A stretch of DNA of 64,000 nt from Streptomyces sp. PT12 (GTDB lineage: Bacteria; Actinomycetota; Actinomycetes; Streptomycetales; Streptomycetaceae): positions 48,185 to 112,184 of the forward strand of contig NZ_QEST01000149.1 of NCBI RefSeq assembly GCF_003311645.1, given 5' to 3'. Within the stretch, counting starts at the first letter, position 1. Every line of letters starts with the position of its first letter. Both the position numbers and the translations under genes were made by a program. Positions 33,850-43,006 of the stretch are shown in pieces. A model generated the notes under the pieces. The model was not told where the DNA came from. It saw only the letters and a program-made list of their open reading frames with translations, and did no database searches.

Positions 33850-34652
33850 ACGACCCGAACGAGCTGCCCGGCCTCAACGACCTCCCCGGCCTGCCCGACC
33901 TCGCGCCGGTCGTCGCGGAGCAGCGCCATCCGCTGCTGTTCGCGACCGTATCGGGCGCCCACCTCTACGGGTTCCCCTCGCGCGACTCGGACGTGGACGT
34001 GCGCGGGGTCCATGTGCTGCCGCTGCGCGACGTGATCGGCCTCGCCCCCGGGCCCGAGACGGTGACCAGGACCTGGGACCGCGACGGCGTGGAGCTCGAC
34101 CTGGTCACGCACGACCTGACCAAGTTCGCCAGGATGCTGCTGCGGCCCAACGGCTATGTGCTTGAGCAGCTGCTCTCCCCGCTCGTGGCGCACACGACGC
34201 CCGAGCACGCCGCGCTGGTCGGGCTGGCGCCCGGGCTGCTCACCCGGCACCACGCCCGCCACTACCGCGGCTTCTCCCGCACCCAGCAGCGGATGTTCGA
34301 CAAGACGGGCGAACTCAAGCCGCTCCTCAATGTCTTCAGGGTGCTGCTGACCGGGCTGCGGCTGTTGCGGGAGCGCGACGTGGTGGCGCATCTGCCGACG
34401 CTCATCGACGAGCCGGGGCGCCGAGGCGAGGCCCCGGCCTATCTGCGCGACCTGGTGCGCGCCAAGTCGGCTGCCGAGCACGGGCTGTTGGACGAGGTCG
34501 CGGGGGCACCGACGCGGGAGCGGATCGCGGCGGACGTGGCGCGGCTGCACGCGGCGCTCGACGAGGCCGAGGGGGCCACCGCGCTGCCCGCCAAGCCCCG
34601 GGGCGCGCACGCGCTCGACGAGGTGGTCGTGGCCGTTCGCCTCGGGTGGTAG
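33846..34652 (+). CDS. Nucleotidyltransferase domain protein (PF10127-like)
   Basis: A 268-aa predicted nucleotidyltransferase. The catalytic region is SGAHLYGFPSRDSDVDVRGV, with the DxD metal ligands in DSDVDVRG. A helical C-terminal half follows. Relatives include RNA-ligase-associated RlaP proteins; other members are of unknown function. It starts with a GTG at 33846 overlapping the stop of the broken paralogue upstream, so translation initiation may depend on the decayed gene. It is not obviously part of a toxin-antitoxin pair: the upstream partner is of the same family. Confidence 0.75.
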   Translation: MNDPNELPGLNDLPGLPDLAPVVAEQRHPLLFATVSGAHLYGFPSRDSDVDVRGVHVLPLRDVIGLAPGPETVTRTWDRDGVELDLVTHDLTKFARMLLRPNGYVLEQLLSPLVAHTTPEHAALVGLAPGLLTRHHARHYRGFSRTQQRMFDKTGELKPLLNVFRVLLTGLRLLRERDVVAHLPTLIDEPGRRGEAPAYLRDLVRAKSAAEHGLLDEVAGAPTRERIAADVARLHAALDEAEGATALPAKPRGAHALDEVVVAVRLGW

Positions 34653-34665
34653 GCGGGGGCGCCGC

Positions 34666-34947
34666 TCAGGGGCGGTCGCCGTGCCACGAGCGCCACAGCG
34701 CCGCGTAGGCGCCGCCGAGGGACACCAGCTCGTCATGGGTGCCGATCTCCGTGAGGCGCCCCTCGGCCATCAGCGCCACCCGGTCCGCGTCGCGGCCGAG
34801 GAGCCAGGGGCCGACGAGGCCAGCGGCGGCGGCCAGCGCGTTGAGCAGCAGCATCGCGGTGAACGAGCCCCGGTCAACGCGGATCAGCCGGGCGGCGGCG
34901 CGGCGGACTGCGGGGCGTTCGGCGACGGGCAGCGGGCGTTCGGTCAC
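34666..34947 (-). pseudogene. In-frame internal deletion of an ABC half-transporter
   Basis: A 93-codon frame that joins the first 51 residues of an exporter (an N-terminal helix LLLNALAAAAGLVGPWLLG) to its last 42 (DADRVALMAEGRLTEIGTHDE, with GGAYAALWRSW). The remaining transmembrane domain and nearly all of the nucleotide-binding domain, about 500 residues, are absent. The GTG at 34947 still overlaps the stop of its upstream partner (GTGA). The product, if made, is a small membrane-anchored stub. Confidence 0.8.
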
Positions 34948-36077
34948 GACGCCGCCCCGTTCCCCTCGCCGCCTGTGGCCTCGTCGCCTGCGGTCTCGCC
35001 GCGGGAGATGTCGCGGGAGATGTCGCGGGAGATCAGGCGCCGGTAGCCCGGCTGGTGGGCGAGCAGGTCGCCATGGCGGCCCGACGCGACGACCCGGCCC
35101 GCCCTCAGGTGGTGCACGGTGTCGGCGCGGTCAAGGAGCAGCGGCGACGTGGTGGCCACGACGGTGACCCGGCCGCCGCGGGCCTCGCACAGCCGGGCGG
35201 CGCATCGCCACATAGCCGTTGACCGCGACGAGTTCGCCGACGCTCAGTGTCCCCTCGGCGGCCATGCGGGCGGCCAGCCAGGTGACCACCGCGAGGAACA
35301 GGGTGGGCAGCCCGGTGGCCAGCGCCTGGATCCAGCTGGTGACCGCGCCGACCCGGTACCCCTCGTCGCGCAGCGCGTCCGACTCGCGCCGATAGCGTTC
35401 GGCCCAGGCGTCCTCGCCGCCGAGCCCGCTCAGCACGCGCAGCCCGCCGACGATGTCCACGACGCGCGCGGCGAGCCCGCTCTGCCGCTCGCGATAGTCG
35501 GTCTCCGCGCCCTGGAGGCGCCCGAGCAGCGGCCCGACGAGCACCACGAGCAGTGGAACGCCGAGCAGCACGACGGCCGCGATCGCCGGGAGATCGACAA
35601 CAGCAGGACGGCGACGGCGAGATACGCCAGCACGGAGCCCACGCCAGGGCCGGTGACCGTCAACGCGTGGGCCAGCGTGGACACATCACCCCTCCCGATC
35701 GTGACGACCTCGCCCGCGGTGACCCGCCATGGCAGCGCCGCGCCGAGCCGCATGGCGTGCTCGACGACGGCGCGCGCGGTGCGGAACGCCGCGTGCATCC
35801 GCACCCGGGTCATCGTGCGGTGGCGGGCGATGGCCAGCCAGGCGTTGAGCGCCCCGGTGGCGAACAGGGCGGCGGCCCACCAGGCCGGGGCCGTTCCGTC
35901 GCCGCGTTCGAGGCCGTCGTCGATGGCGCGGGAGAGCGGCCAGGGCGGCAGGGCCAGGCACAGCATCCAGACGGTGCCGAGCGTGGCCCCCGCGGCGACG
36001 CGGAGCGGCTGGCTGGCCACCAGCCACCACAGATAGCGGCCGGGGCCGCGGCGGTCGGGGGTCTCCTCCGCCGTCAT
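34944..36077 (-). pseudogene. Frameshifted and internally deleted ABC half-transporter
   Basis: From ATG 36077 the first 163 residues are the N-terminal transmembrane half of an exporter-type ABC protein. One C is missing in a short C run near 35594 (TCCCGGCG where CCCCGGCG is expected), after which AAVVLLGVPLLVVLVGPLLG and ESDALRDEGYRVGAVTSWIQ continue in the next frame. Near 35213 the frame jumps to the end of the nucleotide-binding domain (GRVTVVATTSPLLLDRADTV), so Walker A and the signature are gone. Adjacent to the stub at 34666, with which it once made a heterodimeric exporter. Confidence 0.82.
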
Positions 36078-36117
36078 CAGGACCCGGTCCCCATCCGCTT
36101 CACCTCGGAGGGGAAGC

Positions 36118-38049
36118 CTAACGGCCCGCCATGCGGTCGAACTGGGCGGCCTGGATCTCGTACAGCTCGCGGAAGTGGCCCTCGGGCAGCTCCAACAGCT
36201 CGCGTGGCGAGCCGGATTCGACGAGGCGGCCCCGGTGGAGGACGTGGACGAGATCGGCGTGGCGCACGGACGCCATGCGGTGGGTGATGAGGATGACGGT
36301 CTGGCCGCCCTCGGCCAGCTCGCGGATCTGGTCGAACACCCGCTGCTCCTCGCGGGCGTCGAGGGCCGCGGTGGGCTCGTCGACGATGAGGACGGGGGCG
36401 CCGCGGTAGTGGGCGCGAGCGATGCCCAGGCGCTGCCACTGGCCGCCGCTGAGCTGGTGGCCGCCCTGGTAGCCGCGGGCCAGGAGGGTGTCCCAGCCGC
36501 GCGGAAGGTCCTTGATCACCGCGTCGGCGCCCGCCTGGTGGGCCGCTGCGTGCAAACGGTCGTCGTCGATGGGGGCGTTGGGGTCGCCGATGGCGACGTT
36601 GACGCGGGCGGTGAACCGCCAGCGGTTGAAGTCCTGGGCGACCATGGCGATGCGGGCGAACACCTGGTGCCGATCGGCCTGGCACGTGGGAACGCCGTCC
36701 CAGCTGACGCGCCCGCCGTCCGGGAGGTAGAGCCCGGCGAGCAGCTTGACCAGGGTGGACTTGCCCGAGCCGTTCTCGCCGACCAGCGCGGTGATCCGCC
36801 CGGTCGGGATGGTGAGCGAGACATCGGCGAGCGCGGGGGGCGCGTCTTGGTCGGTGCCGGGGTAGCGGAACGTGACGCGCTCGAACGTGATGCGGCGCGG
36901 GCGCGGCGGAACGGGCCGCCCACCGGTCGGGATGGCCCAGTCGGCGGCCTGGACGCACAGCCGGTCGAGGTCGCCGACGAACAGGCTCTCGTCGTACAGG
37001 TTGTTGATGGCCTGCACCATGCCGGTGAGGCTGGACGACCCGGTGCGGATGGCGAGCACGGCGGTGCCCGCGACCGACATCGCCATCGTGCCGCTCCAGG
37101 CGAGCGCGCCCAGGGTGAGATAGGTGGCCGCGCCCGCGAGCCCCGTCCACGCGGCGGCCCACAGGCCGGTGCGGGCGTCCAGGCGGGCCAGGCGGGTCTG
37201 CTCGGCCTCGGAGCTGGCGGACATGTTGCGGAAGTGCTTGAGCAGGAACGGGCCCACCTGGTGGACGCGGATCTCGGACGCCGTCTCGGTCGCGGTCAGC
37301 TCGGAGCTGAGGACCCGCCCGGCGCGCGAGTGCTGCACCCAGGTGCGGAAGCTCTGGTAGCGGCGGCGGGTGGTGACCAGCGTTCCCCACATGCGCGGGA
37401 CGGTCATCAGGGCGAGCAGCGGCAGCAGCACGGGGTGCAGCACGGTCAGGACGCTCGCGGCGGCGGCCAGGGAGAGCAGGGCGTTGATGACGCGCGTGCA
37501 GTAGTCGATCATGCGGCGCGCGGCGGTCGCGCCGTACTGGGCGGTGTCGAGCAGGCGGTGGAACTGGTCGTCCTCGATCGCCGCCAGCTCCACGCGCGAG
37601 GCGCGCGCCAAGTACCGCTCGGTGGCGACCCGTTCGACCTTGGGCTCCAGGCGGCCCGAGCCATAGGTGGAGGCGGCGGCGAGCAGCGCGCCGAGCACCG
37701 CGGCGACCGCGACGAGCGCGAGCGACGGCATCGCCTCGCGCAGCCGGTCGGCCGCGCCGCCGTCGGCGAGGACGGCGGCGAGCACGGCGTTGACCGCGAC
37801 CAGGCCGACGGCCTGGACGACGCCGCGGCCGATCTCGGCCGCGGCGACCAGGCGCAGCGCGGCCCGGTCGGCGTCGCGCGCGAGGCGGACGGTGGTGCGG
37901 ACGAGCGGGGGCAGCGTGCGGACCATCGACCACAGGCTGAGCCGGGTGAAGGCGCCGTCGTGGCTGCTCCAGCCGGTGTCGTAGAGGAGGGGGCCGCCGA
38001 AGAGGAGGTGCTCCGACGGGGACGTGCCGGGCGATGAAGGGGGCTTCAC
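36118..38049 (-). CDS. ABC transporter, fused permease and ATPase (exporter half)
   Basis: A 643-aa exporter half. Residues about 20-340 hold a six-helix transmembrane domain, and residues about 360-600 the ATPase: ALVGENGSGKSTLVKLLAGL (Walker A), GHQLSGGQWQRLGIARAHYR (signature), APVLIVDEPTAALDA (Walker B) and LITHRMASVRHADLV (H-loop). All ATPase motifs are intact, unlike those of the two remnants downstream. The GTG at 38049 has GAGG and lies 8 bp past the stop of the PKS stub. It may have exported the product of the now decayed PKS. Homodimer expected unless the lost partner was required. Confidence 0.87.
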   Translation of the reverse strand: MKPPSSPGTSPSEHLLFGGPLLYDTGWSSHDGAFTRLSLWSMVRTLPPLVRTTVRLARDADRAALRLVAAAEIGRGVVQAVGLVAVNAVLAAVLADGGAADRLREAMPSLALVAVAAVLGALLAAASTYGSGRLEPKVERVATERYLARASRVELAAIEDDQFHRLLDTAQYGATAARRMIDYCTRVINALLSLAAAASVLTVLHPVLLPLLALMTVPRMWGTLVTTRRRYQSFRTWVQHSRAGRVLSSELTATETASEIRVHQVGPFLLKHFRNMSASSEAEQTRLARLDARTGLWAAAWTGLAGAATYLTLGALAWSGTMAMSVAGTAVLAIRTGSSSLTGMVQAINNLYDESLFVGDLDRLCVQAADWAIPTGGRPVPPRPRRITFERVTFRYPGTDQDAPPALADVSLTIPTGRITALVGENGSGKSTLVKLLAGLYLPDGGRVSWDGVPTCQADRHQVFARIAMVAQDFNRWRFTARVNVAIGDPNAPIDDDRLHAAAHQAGADAVIKDLPRGWDTLLARGYQGGHQLSGGQWQRLGIARAHYRGAPVLIVDEPTAALDAREEQRVFDQIRELAEGGQTVILITHRMASVRHADLVHVLHRGRLVESGSPRELLELPEGHFRELYEIQAAQFDRMAGR

Positions 38050-38056
38050 GGGGACC

Positions 38057-38605
38057 TCACGGGGATCGCGCGGGGTGGGGGACATGGGACGCGCCGCCCT
38101 GGTCGACCACCGGGCCGCGCGCCGAGGGATCGCGCGGGGAGATGTCGAAGAGGTCGGCACCGAACGGGTCGGCACTGAACGAGTCGGCACCGAACGAGTC
38201 GGCACCGAACGGGTCGGCGCCGATGGCGGGTCGGGCATGGGCATCGGCGAACGGGTCGGGCGGGGCGTCGGGCCGCGGCTCGGGGGCGAAGAGCGACGCG
38301 GGGTCCCAGCCCCGGTCCCCGGGGAACGCGGCCCTGCCGTCGTCCTCGGTCCCCAGGAGGTTCCACAGGTCGTCGGGCGAGGCGGCCGCCCCCTCGGCCG
38401 CGCCCTCGGTGGGCCCCGCAGTGGGCCACCCGTCGGCCCACTCGGCGGGCGCCTCGGCGTCGGCGGGCGCCTCAGCGAAGGGGCCACCGGCGAAGGCGCT
38501 CGGCTCGCGCGCCGTCGCGTCGAGGTGGTGGAGCCGCCGCCTGGTCTCGGCCAGCTCCGCCGTCACACGCCGCAGAAGGCAGCGGATCCTGTGCTCGTGG
38601 TCCAT
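38057..38605 (-). CDS. PKS docking-domain stub with degenerate ketosynthase N-terminus
   Basis: A 182-aa frame. Residues 1-33 (LLRRVTAELAETRRRLHHLD) resemble the N-terminal docking helix of a modular type I PKS. SPDDLWNLLGTEDDGRAAFP and GDRGWDPASLFAPEP resemble the start of a ketosynthase (SPEDLWRLV...FPADRGWDLEALY), but the GMACRFPGG segment in between is replaced by Ala/Glu/Pro-rich sequence and the catalytic core is missing. The C-terminal 60 residues include five (GADPF/GADSF)-type repeats. Start ATG at 38605 has a weak GGGGG ribosome-binding site. Most likely a relic of the next PKS gene, possibly still expressed. Confidence 0.6.
   Translation of the reverse strand: MDHEHRIRCLLRRVTAELAETRRRLHHLDATAREPSAFAGGPFAEAPADAEAPAEWADGWPTAGPTEGAAEGAAASPDDLWNLLGTEDDGRAAFPGDRGWDPASLFAPEPRPDAPPDPFADAHARPAIGADPFGADSFGADSFSADPFGADLFDISPRDPSARGPVVDQGGASHVPHPARSP
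38153..38212 (-). repeat. Four 15-bp tandem repeats inside the PKS stub
   Basis: GTCGGCACCGAACGG and close variants repeat four times in exact 15-bp register (38153, 38168, 38183, 38198), followed by a diverged fifth. They encode a Gly/Ser-Ala-Asp-Ser/Pro-Phe pentapeptide repeat and keep the frame. Confidence 0.85.
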
Positions 38606-40760
38606 CGGTGGGCACCCCCTGAACTGGACGTGGTGAAACGGCCGTCGGCACCCGCACCAGGCCGTGGAACAGCGCGGGCAGCGCCCCCTCGACCGCCCGC
38701 GACCGCAGCGCGCCGGGGTCGAGCCGCAGCGGAACGGTCACCGCGTCGGGCGCGGTGAGCGCGGCGTCAAGCAGCGCGAGCCCCTCGTGGCCCGCGAGCG
38801 GCAGCGAACCCTCCCCCGCGCCCGGGGGCCACCAGGCGATCGACACGGCGGGCAGGCCGAGGGCCCTGCGGCGCTCGGCCAGCGCGTCGATCGCGGCGCC
38901 AGCGGCGGCGTGGGGGCCCGCCCCAGGGCCGCCGAGGATCCCGGCGGGCGACGAGAACAGCACGAACGCCGACAGGTCCATGCCGCGCGTCAGCTCGTGC
39001 AGCCGGGCGGCGGCCAGGGCCGTGGGCCGCAGCGCCCGCGCCAGCCGCTCGGGCGCGAGCGAGGCGACCGCTCCCCCGCCCTCGGGCGCCCCGGCGCAGT
39101 GCACCACCCCGGTCAGGGGGCGATCGGCGAGCAGCGCCCGCAGCGCGGCCCGTTCGCCCACGTCGCACGTGGCGGCGCGAACGGTGGCGCCCCGCGCGGC
39201 CAGCGCGGCGACCACATCGCGCGGCACGCCCCTGCGGCCAGCCAGCAGCAGATCGGTCACGCCGTGCGCGGCGACCAGGTGGCGGGCCACCAGGCGGCCC
39301 AACGCGCCCCCGGCGCCGGTCACCAGCACCGTGCCGCGCCCGAACACCGGGCCCGCGCGCGGGACTTCGACGACCCGCTCGGCCCGCACCAGGCGGGGAA
39401 CGAGCAACCGGCCGCCGCGCACGGCCAGCTGGGGCTCGCCACTGGCCAGCGCCGCGCCCAGGTCCTCGTCGGGGTCGGCGTCCACGAGCACCAGGCGGCC
39501 CGGATGCTCGGACTGCGCCGCCCGCACCAGACCCCACACCGCCGCCTGCGCGGGATCCGGCGACTCGCCAGGCAGCGCCACCCCGCCGTGGGTCACCACG
39601 GCCAGGCGGCCCTCGGCCCTCCCGCCCTCGGCCCTCCCGCCCTCACCCCTCCCGCCCCTCTCGCCGTCGGCCAGCCACGCCCGCACCAGGCCGAGCGCCC
39701 ACAGCGCGCCCGCGAGGGCATCGCCTTCGCGCCGCCTGGCGTCCCAGCGCGCCACGGCGTCGCGGCCACAGGTCCCGGGCCCGGGGGGCGGCAGGGCCTG
39801 CCAGTCCACCCGGTGCGGCGCCGGGCCCGAGGCGGCGCGGTCCGCGGCCAGGGCCGCCGCGGGCAGCGGGCGCAGCACCAGCGCCCCGACCTCCACCACC
39901 GTCCGGTCCGCGCCGTCCACCGCCACGAGCGACACCGCGTCCGCCCCCACCCGCGCCAGCCGCACCCGCAGCGCCCGCGCCCCGGGCCGCCACACCCGCA
40001 CGCCCGAGGCCGCGCACGGCACGCGCGCCCGACCCTCGTCCGCCAGCAGGCCGCCCGCGCCGACCGCGTGCAGAGCGGCGTCGAGCAACGCCGGGTGCAC
40101 GCCGAACCCTTGGGCCTCGATGCCGTCGGGGAGCGACACCTCGGCCCACACCTCACCCTCCGCGGCCCACACCGCGCGCAGCCCCCGGAACGCCGGACCG
40201 AGCACAAGGCCGAGCGCCGCGAGCCTGACCCGGTGCGCGCCCGGGTCCACAGGCATGGCCCCGGGCGGCGGCCCACCGCCGAGGCCCGCGCCCCGCACGT
40301 CCCGGCCCCGCGACGCGCGGCCCGCCACGTGCCGCGTCCACGGGGCGTCGGGACCGGTGCCCTCCCCGCGGGCCGAGACGGTGAACGCGCGACGGCCCTC
40401 CGCGTTCTCGGCGCCCACGGCGACCCGCAGCTGGAGCGCGCCCCACTCGGGAACGGGAAGCGGCCGCTCGAACACCACCGCGTCGAGGCGGTCGCAGCCC
40501 GCCTCCCTGGCGCCGACCGCCGCCAGGTCGAGCAGCGCGGTGGCCGGCAGGAGCACCGCGCCGAGCACCAGGTGATCGGCCAGCCATGGCTGCTCGGCCA
40601 GGGAGAGCCGCGCGGTGCGCACCACGCCGCCCCACCGCCGCGGTCGGCTGGTCCGCGGCCATGGGCGTGCCGCGGACCACGGGGGCGCGCCCCCGCCCGG
40701 CCGGTCCGCGCCGGGCGACGGCTCGTCCGGGCGTATGGCGGCCATCACGTTCTCACTCAT
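38472..40760 (-). CDS. Modular PKS fragment: dehydratase plus inactivated ketoreductase
   Basis: A 762-codon frame. Residues about 45-300 are a PKS dehydratase with both active-site signatures (HLVLGAVLLP and HPALLDAALHA). Residues about 440-640 are a ketoreductase with the NADPH motif TGAGGALG, but the catalytic residues are lost: in the helix LRP-K the Lys is Thr (LRPTALAA), and in the YAAAN segment Tyr and Asn are His and Gly (GPGAGPHAAAGAA). Only the catalytic Ser remains. Ketosynthase, acyltransferase and ACP domains are absent. The last 134 bp overlap, in another frame, the docking stub, so the true end is probably near 38620. It looks like a deletion relic. Confidence 0.75.
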   Translation of the reverse strand: MSENVMAAIRPDEPSPGADRPGGGAPPWSAARPWPRTSRPRRWGGVVRTARLSLAEQPWLADHLVLGAVLLPATALLDLAAVGAREAGCDRLDAVVFERPLPVPEWGALQLRVAVGAENAEGRRAFTVSARGEGTGPDAPWTRHVAGRASRGRDVRGAGLGGGPPPGAMPVDPGAHRVRLAALGLVLGPAFRGLRAVWAAEGEVWAEVSLPDGIEAQGFGVHPALLDAALHAVGAGGLLADEGRARVPCAASGVRVWRPGARALRVRLARVGADAVSLVAVDGADRTVVEVGALVLRPLPAAALAADRAASGPAPHRVDWQALPPPGPGTCGRDAVARWDARRREGDALAGALWALGLVRAWLADGERGGRGEGGRAEGGRAEGRLAVVTHGGVALPGESPDPAQAAVWGLVRAAQSEHPGRLVLVDADPDEDLGAALASGEPQLAVRGGRLLVPRLVRAERVVEVPRAGPVFGRGTVLVTGAGGALGRLVARHLVAAHGVTDLLLAGRRGVPRDVVAALAARGATVRAATCDVGERAALRALLADRPLTGVVHCAGAPEGGGAVASLAPERLARALRPTALAAARLHELTRGMDLSAFVLFSSPAGILGGPGAGPHAAAGAAIDALAERRRALGLPAVSIAWWPPGAGEGSLPLAGHEGLALLDAALTAPDAVTVPLRLDPGALRSRAVEGALPALFHGLVRVPTAVSPRPVQGVPTDGPRAQDPLPSAACDGGAGRDQAAAPPPRRDGARAERLRRWPLR

Positions 40761-41252
40761 CTCAGCGCTCCAACCCCCCGTCGAACGAGCGGCGATCGAT
40801 GCCGGATCGGCCCCGGCGGACTGCGAGGTAGGTCGGCGGATTCGGCACGGCGCGACACCCCGGGGTCGCGGCGCGGGGGAATGAGCGGGCGGCGAGCGGG
40901 CCTCGCCACCGATCCCTATCCCAGCGCAATCGTCGCGCTACGCACAGCTCATGCGGGAGCCTTTCGGACAATCCTCCGCACCGGCGTTTACACGGCGAAC
41001 AGGCATGGTGACACTCGGTGTCCACCCGGCCATGGCCCGGCGCTCACCGCATCCACGCGCGGCCACCGCGCCGTTGACATGGGCCCGCTGACCACGGAAA
41101 GTGACCGAATCCCGCCAGGAAGAAACGTTCAGCCACCGTTTCCGCCTCTCTCCTTCGAGTGAACGCCCGTTGGCGCGTGTTGACACATGGGGCGCCCGAG
41201 CAGGGGTTGACGCCCCTGTCCGTCCCGAGGGATCGCGTATTACGGTCGGCGC
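40761..41252. other. 490-bp divergent intergenic region
   Basis: Lies between the PKS fragment (minus) and aldO (plus). No gene family is recognised. Near aldO, TTGACA (41180-41185), TTGACG (41207-41212) and TATTAC (41238-41243) occur; TATTAC ends 9 nt before the ATG and there is no ribosome-binding site, so aldO may be leaderless. The -35/-10 spacings are not ideal (25 nt for the nearer one). Confidence 0.35.
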
Positions 41253-42527
41253 ATGCTGACATCCGGCGCCTCCGCGCACAATTGGGCAGGAAACATTACA
41301 TTCAGGGCTGAACGGCTGCACCAACCCGCCTCGCTCGACGAGCTGCGGCGCGTCGTCGCGGGCGCCAGGCGCGTGCGCACGCTGGGGAGCGGCCACTCGT
41401 TCAACCGCATCGCCGACACCGAAGGCGACCTCGTGCGGGTGGACGGCCTGCCGCGCCGCGTGGACATCGCCCCGGACGGCGCGCGCGTCACCGTGAGCGC
41501 CGGTCTACGCTACGCCGAGGTCGCCTCCGCGCTGCACGCCGCCGGGCACGCGCTGCCCAATCTGGCCTCGCTCCCCCACATCTCCGTCGCCGGATCGGTC
41601 GCCACCGGGACCCATGGCTCGGGCAACGCCCGGAGAGCGCTCTCCTCGGCCGTCTCCGCCGTCGAACTCGTCGGCCCCGACGGGGACCTGCTCACCCTGA
41701 CCCGCGACGCCGACCCCGACCGCTTCCCCGGCGCGGTGGTGAACCTCGGCGCACTCGGCGTGGTCACGGCGCTCACCCTGGATATCGAGCCCTCCTACGA
41801 GGTGGCGCAGTGGTTGTACACGGGGGTGCCGCTCGACGCGCTCTCGACCCGTTTCGACGAGATCAGCGGCGCCGCGTACAGCGTCAGCACGTTCACCGAC
41901 TGGCACAGCGGCCTCGGCACCGTGTGGCTCAAGCGCCGCGTCGACCAGGACGGCCTCGGGCACCCGGGCGACGACTGGCTGGGTGGAACACCGGCCAGGG
42001 AGCCATGGCACCCGATCCCCGGCATGCCCGCGCACCACTGCACCGAACAGCTCGGCGTCCCGGGTCCCTGGCACGCCCGACTGCCGCATTTCCGCATGGA
42101 GTTCACGCCGAGCAGGGGCGAGGAGCTCCAGTCGGAGCTGCTGCTGCCGCGCGCCGCCGCACCGGCCGCGTTCGCCGCGCTGCGGGAGCTCGGTGCGGCG
42201 TTCGCGCCGGTGCTCCAGACCTCCGAGGTGCGCACCGTCGCGGGCGACGACCAGTGGCTGAGCCCGGCGTACGGGCGGGACTCGGTCGCCCTGCACTTCA
42301 CATGGATACCCGACGCCCAGGCCGTGCGCCCGGTGATCGCCGCGGTCGAGGAGCGGCTGCTGCCGCTGGGCGCACGCCCCCACTGGGGCAAGGTCAGCAC
42401 GGCGTCACCCGCGGACATCGTGGCGGCCTACGAGCGGTTCGGGGACTTCGCCGAGCTACTCACGTCCCATGACCCGAGCGGCCGTTTCCGCAACGCGTTC
42501 GTCGACGACCTGCTGGCGGCCCACTGA
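41253..42527 (+). CDS. aldO: Alditol oxidase (FAD-dependent)
   Basis: A 424-aa VAO-family flavoprotein, near the length of S. coelicolor AldO. It oxidises terminal hydroxyls of alditols such as xylitol and sorbitol and makes hydrogen peroxide. Features: NWAGNITF at the N-terminus, LGSGHSFNRIADT with the His that binds FAD covalently, LPHISVAGSVATGTHGSG, and AYGRDSVALHFTWIPDAQAV. No Shine-Dalgarno precedes the ATG at 41253; the A may be the transcription start. It stands alone between the PKS relic and a CBM remnant and ends at a strong hairpin. Confidence 0.92.
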   Translation: MLTSGASAHNWAGNITFRAERLHQPASLDELRRVVAGARRVRTLGSGHSFNRIADTEGDLVRVDGLPRRVDIAPDGARVTVSAGLRYAEVASALHAAGHALPNLASLPHISVAGSVATGTHGSGNARRALSSAVSAVELVGPDGDLLTLTRDADPDRFPGAVVNLGALGVVTALTLDIEPSYEVAQWLYTGVPLDALSTRFDEISGAAYSVSTFTDWHSGLGTVWLKRRVDQDGLGHPGDDWLGGTPAREPWHPIPGMPAHHCTEQLGVPGPWHARLPHFRMEFTPSRGEELQSELLLPRAAAPAAFAALRELGAAFAPVLQTSEVRTVAGDDQWLSPAYGRDSVALHFTWIPDAQAVRPVIAAVEERLLPLGARPHWGKVSTASPADIVAAYERFGDFAELLTSHDPSGRFRNAFVDDLLAAH

Positions 42528-42541
42528 ACCGACGCCCCTTG

Positions 42542-42572
42542 GGCGGGGCCATTCCTGGTGAACGGCCCCGCC
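42542..42572 (+). terminator. Bidirectional terminator hairpin after aldO
   Basis: GGCGGGGCC and GGCCCCGCC form a perfect 9-bp stem with a 13-nt loop, 14 bp past the aldO stop. It also lies 29 bp past the end of the convergent CBM2 remnant. Confidence 0.7.
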
Positions 42573-42600
42573 TTCAGGGACAGTTGTCCGCCGTCGGCGC

Positions 42601-43006
42601 TCAGGCGAGGGCGCGGAGCCCGCCGCCCAGCGTGAACTCGGCGGGCTCGGCGTTCCTTTCGCCCCTGTCCGCGATGAAGCAAACGGTCACCGAGCCGCCC
42701 GGCGCGAGACGCGGGTATAGGACGCGGGCGTGACGATGACCGCGCCGCCGTTCTGCGCGGGGGTGCCGCCCCACATGGTGGTGACGCGCTGGCCGTCGGC
42801 GAACGAGAAGGCCGGCATCCAGTCGTTGATCGGCGATGAGCCGGTGTTGCCGATGACGATCTCGCCCTGGAACCCGCCGGACCACTCCCCACGACCCGGT
42901 AGCCGACCGAGCAGGCCGCGGGCGTTCCACCGCCGCCTTCCGTGGTGACCTGGACGGTGGCGGAGCGCGGCGAACGGTTCCCCGCCGCGTCCCTGGCGTA
43001 GAGCTG
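42601..43006 (-). pseudogene. C-terminal remnant of a secreted glycoside hydrolase: FnIII end plus CBM2
   Basis: Next to the insertion sequence the minus strand reads LYARDAAGNRSPRSATVQVT, the end of a fibronectin type III domain, a Gly-rich linker and a family 2 carbohydrate-binding module (VEWSGGFQGEIVIGNTGS-like, NDWMPAFSFADGQRV, APGGSVTVCFIAD). Two shifts are needed, near 42895 and 42720. The catalytic domain and signal peptide are missing, cut off at 43007 by the IS. CBM2 binds cellulose, chitin or xylan, so the lost enzyme was probably a cellulase or chitinase. A CebR-like box survives on the far side of the IS. Confidence 0.8.

Noticed and set aside
33593-34652. A toxin-antitoxin module (minimal nucleotidyltransferase plus partner)
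   Set aside because: Both genes belong to the same PF10127-like family and the first is a deletion relic; no HEPN-type partner is present.
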